A stretch of DNA of 59,072 nucleotides from Streptomyces sp. RPT161 (GTDB lineage: Bacteria; Actinomycetota; Actinomycetes; Streptomycetales; Streptomycetaceae), in NCBI RefSeq assembly GCF_027533845.1, contig NZ_JAPZVN010000032.1, forward strand, positions 1 through 59,072. The letters run 5' to 3'. Position numbers and translations under genes: made by a program. How positions within the stretch are numbered: position 1 is the first letter of the stretch; the number at the start of each line of letters is the position of its first letter. Shown one piece after another: positions 53,871-59,072 of this stretch. The notes under the pieces were generated by a model. It did no database searches. It was given only the letters and a program-made list of their open reading frames with translations, and was not told the origin of the DNA.

Positions 53871-54755
53871 TTAGTGGATCAGACCACGCAGGGTCCGCGG
53901 CACCCTCAGCCGTCCTGCCAGCCGACCGAAACTCACGCCGTACAGCGCGTCGTCCGCCCACCACAACAGCCGATCCGTGCAGGGGTCGTGAGCTCGCGCG
54001 CGGGTTGCGCTGACGAGATCGGCCAGGGCACGGGCCGCCTGATGGAGACTTTGAGGATGGACCCGGTGCAGGAGTATCTCGCTGTAGCGCGGCAGCGCGA
54101 TCAAGGCGCCGTACGGGCATGGGCCAGGCAGGAAGCGGGTGATGTCCAGCAGGGCGCTGGTGACATACGGGCTGGTCGAATGGCTGATGACACGCACCGG
54201 ATCGCCAGTGGGCAACACCCGGTCAGCGACGGTGAACATCGGCAACTCTTCGCGCAAGGTGTTGGCGAGGGCACGACTGCCGGGATCCGCCACGGCCAGC
54301 CGGTTGACGTCCTCCCGGCTAAGCGCCGAAACGCTGGCCGGGCCGCCGCCAGCGAGGGGTCGATGCGTGACGACAACGTCGAGCAGGTTGCCGTACGGCG
54401 TACACATCAGCAGCCTGCGCTCACCTCGGCGCTTGCGCGGTGTGACCTGGACCCGCAACGCCTCCTCTACCAAGCCGCGTTGCTCCCGCTCTTGGAGCGC
54501 CGCAGCGACCTCTCCCGTCTTCTCGCCGAGCCACGCCTCGACGCGAGTCGGCCAGGCGTGTGGCGGGAGCTTCGCGCAGGCAGCGGTGAGCCTGTCGAGG
54601 GAGACCTCCGCGTGCGCGGTACCGACGAGAAGGACGAGACGACCCGCGTCCTGGTCGAGCATGGCGTGCGGAGCGAGCACCGGCAGCAGATCGGCAACGA
54701 GCGCCCGCACGTCTGCAGCGATCCCATCCCTCGCACGATCGTCGTCACTGCTCAC
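53871..54755 (-). CDS. Conserved protein of unknown function near T7SS genes
   Basis: This 294-aa protein (GIAADVRALVADLLPVLAPH; AEVSLDRLTAACAKLPPHAW; MCTPYGNLLDVVVTHRPLAG; DITRFLPGPCPYGALIALPR) is soluble with no membrane segment and no clear motif. The composition is typical of a real gene. It is opposite in direction to the DUF6177-like gene. No function assigned. Confidence 0.7.
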   Translation of the reverse strand: MSSDDDRARDGIAADVRALVADLLPVLAPHAMLDQDAGRLVLLVGTAHAEVSLDRLTAACAKLPPHAWPTRVEAWLGEKTGEVAAALQEREQRGLVEEALRVQVTPRKRRGERRLLMCTPYGNLLDVVVTHRPLAGGGPASVSALSREDVNRLAVADPGSRALANTLREELPMFTVADRVLPTGDPVRVISHSTSPYVTSALLDITRFLPGPCPYGALIALPRYSEILLHRVHPQSLHQAARALADLVSATRARAHDPCTDRLLWWADDALYGVSFGRLAGRLRVPRTLRGLIH

Positions 54756-55026
54756 CGGTCGTTCATATCAAGTGGGAGGTGCCGGTGACCATGCGACTCG
54801 TGCACCGCCCGGTACGCACGCCCCGGCATCTGGTCGGCACCGCCCCTCGCACGATCGCGGCACCGTTAACCCTGCGCCAAGAGAGGATCGGGAGTGCAGC
54901 GCACACAGTAAGGCCGATCGCTGGCGTCATGACCTCGGTGATCACGATGGCCGTAGTGCGCAGCGCCAGGACGCTGCAGTCGGTCGGGTCGTCCTTACCG
55001 TCTCCGTGGTCTGCAGCATCCGCTGC

Positions 55027-55276
55027 ATTGCTGGCGGCTCCCGTGGCTTGTGTGACCCTTTCCTGGTCGCGCTGCGCGAAGGCGGCAAGACCGGCCTGGT
55101 CCTCTCCGACGACCGTACCGAAGGCCAGCTGATGGGCACCGCCCCTGCGACCATCCAGCCCCCGGGCGGGGAAGCTTCATCCGCCGGGGCGAGACCCCCG
55201 CTTGATCCAGATCGCGCTCGCACCTCGCCCAGCAGGCGAGATGCGGCAACCGGTGCCCCGAGAGGATTCCGCGTGA
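55027..55276 (+). pseudogene. EccC/FtsK-like T7SS ATPase C-terminal remnant
   Basis: One frame reads CDPFLVALREGGKTGLVLSD, DRTEGQLMGTAPATIQPPG, as at the end of EccC-type secretion ATPases; shifting frame gives GSFIRRGETP, and shifting again LIQIALAPRP, ending EDSA at TGA 55274-55276. At least two indels separate these pieces. The final stop overlaps the DUF6177-like start, as if they were once coupled. Confidence 0.5.
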
Positions 55277-56706
55277 CCAAGGACGTCATCGCACTCACAC
55301 CCCGCATGCCCGACAGCCGCAGCATCATTGCCGCACTGCTGTCCGCGGGCCCGGACTTCCATGTGCAATCCGTAGCCGAGGGCGCCGTCCTCCAGCTCTG
55401 CGACGGCGGCGGTCGCCCCTTGATGTCGGTTGAGTCCCCGATCCTCGTGCAAGTTCCGGGCGAGACCGCCCGTCTGCTCGGCGCGGATGCCGATGCAGTC
55501 ACCACGCCCACCTGGTGGGTGGAGGCCCGGGCGTCGACCGCCGCCCTAGAGGGCGAACGCATTGCAGCCGCCTTCGCAAGCAACCTCGCCCGCCAACTCG
55601 ACGGCACGGTCTGGCCCGCCGACGCCGCCCTCCCGCCCCACAACGCAGCGCCGGTCAAAGCGGACACCACGGTCGTCCCCACCCCAGCAGCCGCACAGCC
55701 CGCCGTCGACGTCCTCACCGACCGCGTCGCAGTCGTGATCCAAAACCGCCCGGTCGTGCCCATGACGTCATGGCTCTCCGACACGCTCCGAGCATGCATC
55801 ACCAGTGGCCGCGCCCTGCAGATCGTCACCCCACCTGACGCCCGCCTCAGCCTGCCCACCCGCACAGCGCTGACCGGCTTGCCCAATCGATGGGTCATCC
55901 GCGACCCGAACGGTACCTACTACGACGGGCTCTCAGGTGCCCAACTCCACTGGAACGATGGAGCGTTCACACTGGTACCAGCCCCATCAGGCGAGACACC
56001 CATAGCCCACGCCTTCACCACGCCCGATGCAGCGCATGCAGGCGAAGGACAGCTCCTGCTCTCCTTCACTACCTGCCACCCCGCCACCGACGACCTCCTC
56101 CTCGGCGGCGCCTTGGAGAGCGCCTGGCGCACCCTGACCGGCGCACCCCCCGCCGGCTGGGCCACCGCCGAGCCCGTGAACCTCCCATGGTCCCGGCCGG
56201 ACATCACCCGCCTTGCCCGGCACCGCGCCCCCGACGACACGTGGATCACGACCGTGGGCTCACCCGACTGCCCGGCCATAGCCACGATGCGCGTATCCCG
56301 CACCGAGGATGGCGTGGAAGAAGACATCACGCTCGCGGTCGGCTATCGCAAGGGGCAGGAAATTGCCGAAGGCGAGCTTGCCTCCCTAGCAGGCGAGTTG
56401 GTGACCAACCACAATCTGCGCTCGCTACTTGCGCAACACCGGACGGCTCGCTGTGACCTCACGGTCCCTCCACATGTCGAAGGCATCCCCACTCCGTTCG
56501 CCTTCGCCCTCGGCCCCCAACCAGTCGAAGACGCAGGCCCTGCCCACGCCAGTCGTCCGCCGCTGCCCACTCCTCCGCAACCACTCGGCCCACCCGACCG
56601 CCCCGGCCTGTACTACCGCCTCGACACAGCAGATGCCACCGCGGGGTGGAAGAGCCTCGAACAGCTCACACGACACTTGGGCGAGGCGAACATCATGCGT
56701 ACTTGA
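55273..56706 (+). CDS. DUF6177-like T7SS-associated protein
   Basis: This 477-aa protein starts at GTG 55273 (GAGAGGA six bases upstream) and overlaps the EccC remnant stop. It reads VTKDVIALTPRMPDSRSIIA, AEGAVLQLCDGGGRPLMSVE, PTWWVEARASTAALEGERIA, with a proline-rich C terminus (PPLPTPPQPLGPPDRPG). I recall this as DUF6177 of Streptomyces T7SS loci; its role is unknown. Upstream extension to 54139 is rejected. The gene appears intact although its neighbour is broken. Confidence 0.68.
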   Translation: MTKDVIALTPRMPDSRSIIAALLSAGPDFHVQSVAEGAVLQLCDGGGRPLMSVESPILVQVPGETARLLGADADAVTTPTWWVEARASTAALEGERIAAAFASNLARQLDGTVWPADAALPPHNAAPVKADTTVVPTPAAAQPAVDVLTDRVAVVIQNRPVVPMTSWLSDTLRACITSGRALQIVTPPDARLSLPTRTALTGLPNRWVIRDPNGTYYDGLSGAQLHWNDGAFTLVPAPSGETPIAHAFTTPDAAHAGEGQLLLSFTTCHPATDDLLLGGALESAWRTLTGAPPAGWATAEPVNLPWSRPDITRLARHRAPDDTWITTVGSPDCPAIATMRVSRTEDGVEEDITLAVGYRKGQEIAEGELASLAGELVTNHNLRSLLAQHRTARCDLTVPPHVEGIPTPFAFALGPQPVEDAGPAHASRPPLPTPPQPLGPPDRPGLYYRLDTADATAGWKSLEQLTRHLGEANIMRT

Positions 56707-56880
56707 CGAGCGTAACTAATCGGTATATTTCCCCGAGGTGTCTCCTCGCCGGACTGCGTACTTTGGCCTTGTCTGCTTTGGAGTTCGAGGGGCGACCTGT
56801 TGGAGTCACGGGGGGCACCGTCACGAGGGTGAGAAGTCCCAGGCGTCCTTCCTCCTTCGTCCAACTCACGCATTCGCGGT
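56707..56880. other. Junction DNA after DUF6177
   Basis: Short AT-richer stretch without gene, leading into the rearranged recombinase remnant. Confidence 0.3.
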
Positions 56881-57080
56881 TGACCCGCTTGTCGTAGTGC
56901 ATCTGCCGCTGGAAAGCCTCGAACATCCTCCTTCGGAGGGCATCCGGGAGTGCCGCGATCTCGCAGGTTCCGGCGGGCAAGGCGTCGGCGAGAGCGGGAT
57001 CCTGTCGGACTGGGGTCTTCTGCCGGAGTGCCTTGATCTCGGCCTGCTTGGCACGGATCTGCTCGTCCAAGTCCACGACG
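56880..57080 (-). pseudogene. Recombinase C-terminal remnant (copy 2, inverted part)
   Basis: The minus strand reads VVDLDEQIRAKQAEIKALRQ, DPALADALPAGTCEIAALPD and ALRRRMFEAFQRQMHYDKRV in one unbroken frame, matching the plus-strand remnant at 25.96-26.16 kb. Beyond this the frame runs into unrelated sequence. So this copy preserves the original frame better but is inverted relative to the adjoining repeat. Confidence 0.55.
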
Positions 57081-57089
57081 CGCGTCGTG
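57074..57089. repeat. 16-bp perfect palindrome at the inversion joint
   Basis: CACGACGCGCGTCGTG is a perfect palindrome exactly where the inverted recombinase segment meets the directly repeated segment. It may be the crossover trace of the inversion. Confidence 0.6.
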
Positions 57090-57280
57090 CTGGCTGGCGA
57101 CACCGCCGCAGCCGCAGCCCGCATCGCCGGGGAGGCGCTGCGGACGGGGCGGCCGGATGGGTCTTCTGTTCCCATCTGTGTTGTGCACCCAACGAGCCAC
57201 AAGACGAAAACGGAAGTCCTGGTCGAGGGGCCACGTGTGGCTCTTGACCCGGCGCACACGAAGCATCGCCGTGACGGCTT
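57088..57280 (+). repeat. Direct repeat, copy 2 (partner at 26.18 kb)
   Basis: Same orientation as 26182-26375, with the shared core TCTGTGTTGTGCACCCAACG. Identity is roughly 80-85 per cent by eye, so this is an old duplication or two related insertions. Confidence 0.65.
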
Positions 57281-57432
57281 CGGCGCCATGAGCCCAGGGA
57301 GGGATGAGCGCTCTCGCGACAGAACCCGGACGATCCGGTTCACGGGCCTTCCTCTGCACGGCCGCCAGCCTACGTAGCAGGGGTGTAATCGTGCCCCGAC
57401 GATGCCTTCCACGCCTGGACCCATTCCCGTTG

Positions 57433-57558
57433 CTAGCGGGCGAGGTTGAGCCGGTCGGCGGGCGCGAGGTTGCCCTTTGTGGTGAGGGCGCGTATGCGCT
57501 GCTGGGCGTGGGCCGCGCGCTCGGCGGGCACCGCCGACAAGGTTGCTCGCGGTGGCAT
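57433..57558 (-). CDS. Possible 41-aa basic peptide or scrap
   Basis: ATG 57558 opens MPPRATLSAVPAERAAHAQQ and RIRALTTKGNLAPADRLNLA, R, stop. The codon pattern is gene-like, but there is no clear ribosome site and the sequence may be the start of a longer lost gene. Not recognised. Confidence 0.3.
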   Translation of the reverse strand: MPPRATLSAVPAERAAHAQQRIRALTTKGNLAPADRLNLAR

Positions 57559-57664
57559 GGCACAAGCGTACGGGGAGGCACTGACATCCAGGTCTGGATT
57601 TTGCCAGGGGCCCATGCAACGTCCAGGTGGCGGAACGGCGCGAGGCTCAAGTCCGAGCGTGTGA

Positions 57665-57693
57665 AAGCCTCTTACGCAATCCGTAAGGGGCTT
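57665..57693. promoter_or_regulatory. Palindromic operator before the XRE/TPR regulator
   Basis: AAGCCTCTTACG (57665-57676) and CGTAAGGGGCTT (57682-57693) form a 12-bp inverted repeat (one G-T) around CAATC, 63 bases before the start of the regulator. Position and symmetry suggest autoregulation. Confidence 0.5.
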
Positions 57694-57756
57694 CACCAGT
57701 CACCGGCCGGCGGACGGGGGTACCGTTCCCAGTGGACGCTAGGAATGGAGCACAGT

Positions 57757-59001
57757 ATGCCCCAGTGGAGCGACTACACCACCGGCGAGCGCATCAAAGC
57801 GCTTCGGGGAAAGAACGTTCGGCAGAGCGATCTTGCCGAAATGACCGGCCTGAGCATCGTCACCATCCAGAACGCCGAGCAAGACAAGCGTCTGTCCCTG
57901 CCGACGCTGATGAAGATCGCGGACGCCCTCGGTGCGGATACCTCGGTAATCCTCGGCCAGCAGGCGCCGCGCCGGGCGATGGACCAGGGCGACCGAGCCA
58001 CCATGCGGAAGCTATCGCGGGCCGTACACGACACAGCGGTCGGGATGTTGCCCGACAACGCCGAGGCGAGCCCGCTCGACGAGCTGCGGCAGGCCGTCGA
58101 TCGCTGCTGGGACGTGTACTGGGCTGGCCGGTACACCGAAGTCGGCGCGATCGTGGCGCCGCTGGTCATCGCGGCGTCGGCGCGGCTGCGGGAACAGCCG
58201 GTGGACGAGCAGGCCGACGCCTGGGCAGTGCTGTCCGACGCTTACCGGATCAGCGCCTACGTGGCGAATCTGATGGGCAACCGGGAGCTGGCATACGCGG
58301 CGATCGGGCACGCCCAGGAAGCGGCGCAGAGCGCGGCGGACCCCCTGCGGGGGGCGCTGGTTGCGTCCGGTAGGGCGTGGGTGTACTTGCGGGACGCACG
58401 GCTTCCGGAGGCGTTGGAGCTGGCGGAGCGGTCAGCGGTGGACATCGAGCCGCGGATGTCCCGGGCAACGCCGGATCAACTGGTCGCGTACGGCAGCCAC
58501 GTCAATTTCGCCGCGGTGGTGGCATCGAGGCTAGGGAACAAGGAGCGGGCTGCGGACTACCTGTCGCAGTCGCATGCCACGGGCGCACTGATGGGCCGTG
58601 AAGTGCGCGCCCACGGCACGCTGTTCGGGCCGACAACAGCGACGACGCAGGCCGTCGGCGTGAACGTGGCTCTGGGGAATGTCGGCAAGGCGCTGGAGCT
58701 GATCGGGTCGGTCGATGACGTATCGGACCTGACAGATGCAGCACAGAGCCGGTACGCCATGGACAAGGCTCTGGCCTACGCCGACGCCCAGCAATGGGAC
58801 AACGCGCTGGACACGCTGGAGGACACGCTGACGAACGATCCGGTGTGGGCCCGCCATCAAACCCTGCCGTCAGTCATCTTGCAGAAGGTGGGCACCGGAA
58901 GCACGGACCGGCTCCGCCGGGTCTCCGCGCTGGTCGGCGTGAGCCCCATCGGGGTTGGTGACCACGGCTTCGCTCCCGCGACCGACCGAAGCGCCCTGTA
59001 G
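57757..59001 (+). CDS. XRE regulator with TPR-like sensor domain
   Basis: This 414-aa protein has an N-terminal XRE domain (TGERIKALRGKNVRQSDLAE; MTGLSIVTIQNAEQ; LPTLMKIADALGADTSVILG; residues 5-60) and a long helical part of TPR type (YWAGRYTEVGAIVAPLVIAA; AWAVLSDAYRISAYVANLMG; ARLPEALELAERSAVDIEP). This is a common Streptomyces regulator build, often sensing a peptide or small ligand. ATG 57757 has a GGAG site; ATG 57745 is possible. A palindrome upstream and a strong terminator downstream bound it. Confidence 0.85.
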   Translation: MPQWSDYTTGERIKALRGKNVRQSDLAEMTGLSIVTIQNAEQDKRLSLPTLMKIADALGADTSVILGQQAPRRAMDQGDRATMRKLSRAVHDTAVGMLPDNAEASPLDELRQAVDRCWDVYWAGRYTEVGAIVAPLVIAASARLREQPVDEQADAWAVLSDAYRISAYVANLMGNRELAYAAIGHAQEAAQSAADPLRGALVASGRAWVYLRDARLPEALELAERSAVDIEPRMSRATPDQLVAYGSHVNFAAVVASRLGNKERAADYLSQSHATGALMGREVRAHGTLFGPTTATTQAVGVNVALGNVGKALELIGSVDDVSDLTDAAQSRYAMDKALAYADAQQWDNALDTLEDTLTNDPVWARHQTLPSVILQKVGTGSTDRLRRVSALVGVSPIGVGDHGFAPATDRSAL

Positions 59002-59016
59002 CCGCACCCCCATGAA

Positions 59017-59049
59017 CCGCCCCGTACGACAGGTTGTCGTGCGGGGCGG
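59017..59049 (+). terminator. Strong intrinsic-type terminator
   Basis: CCGCCCCG-T-ACGACA pairs with TGTCGT-G-CGGGGCGG over a GGT loop, a 15-bp stem with one T-G pair. It begins 16 bases after the regulator stop. Confidence 0.8.
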
Positions 59050-59072
59050 ACGAGTTTCTGCGACGCCTACGG

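Noticed and set aside
54139-55272. Upstream extension of the DUF6177-like frame
   Set aside because: It lies opposite the 53871-54755 gene and through the EccC remnant; no start signal.
1-59072. CRISPR array or rRNA operon
   Set aside because: No regularly spaced repeats and no rRNA-like conserved stretches were seen.

Overview
The base composition (very GC-rich, strong third-position GC in every convincing gene), the gene families (WXG100/T7SS-type proteins, MmyB-type and other HTH regulators, FxsB-like radical SAM enzyme, DUF-type actinobacterial proteins) and the frequent GTG/TTG starts with purine-rich ribosome binding sites all point to a Streptomyces or close relative. No rRNA, convincing tRNA or CRISPR array is present. 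Most of the window is accessory DNA: two peptide natural-product loci, a defence block, a toxin/secretion remnant, and many broken mobile-element pieces.

Layout. 1-1.2 kb: end of an unknown gene and agmatinase (speB). 1.2-4.3 kb (minus): XRE regulator, ImmA/IrrE-like metallopeptidase, MAB_1171c-type membrane protein and PAP2-like membrane protein, overlapping or closely spaced. 4.8-10.4 kb: a 1442-aa CHAT (caspase-like) protein, divergent from a small cysteine-containing protein and a membrane protein. 10.5-11.2 kb: 5'-truncated SWIM zinc-finger pseudogene, possibly the left edge of inserted DNA.

11.8-24.7 kb: a linear azol(in)e-containing peptide (LAP) cluster. The minus-strand operon holds a 42-aa precursor (22093-22221, core TSCCSAAVTR), a hairpin, SagB-type dehydrogenase, E1-like leader-binding protein, YcaO cyclodehydratase, two CPBP-type membrane proteins and a luciferase-like monooxygenase. 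A cytochrome P450 and a methyltransferase diverge from the precursor. An MFS exporter and a TetR regulator carry matching palindromic operators; two more HTH regulators lie between them.

24.7-31.7 kb: decayed region with recombinase, DUF4314, DUF4236 and transposase remnants, plus two intact genes of unknown role. 31.7-39.9 kb: defence block. A cytosine-5 methyltransferase, a Vsr endonuclease and a NaeI-type restriction enzyme are followed by a HTH regulator and a tightly packed set of HNH-like nuclease, ParB-like protein and SNF2 ATPase, which may be an undescribed defence system.

40-42.3 kb: truncated amidohydrolase and an IS481-type element with an 8-bp target duplication inside a dead ATPase gene. 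42.3-47.2 kb (minus): NB-ARC/TPR protein, a 66-aa candidate precursor ending in IIWPWPL, an FxsB-like radical SAM/SPASM maturase and a GNAT acetyltransferase, i.e. a second peptide (RiPP) locus. 47.8-56.7 kb: WXG100-like proteins, a DUF6507-like protein, a 1245-aa polymorphic toxin with three separable catalytic-looking modules, a probable immunity protein, and a frameshifted EccC/FtsK-type remnant coupled to a DUF6177-like gene. 56.7-59.0 kb: rearranged recombinase remnant and an XRE regulator with a palindromic operator and a strong terminator.

Family assignments rest on motif reading by eye; no database search was run.
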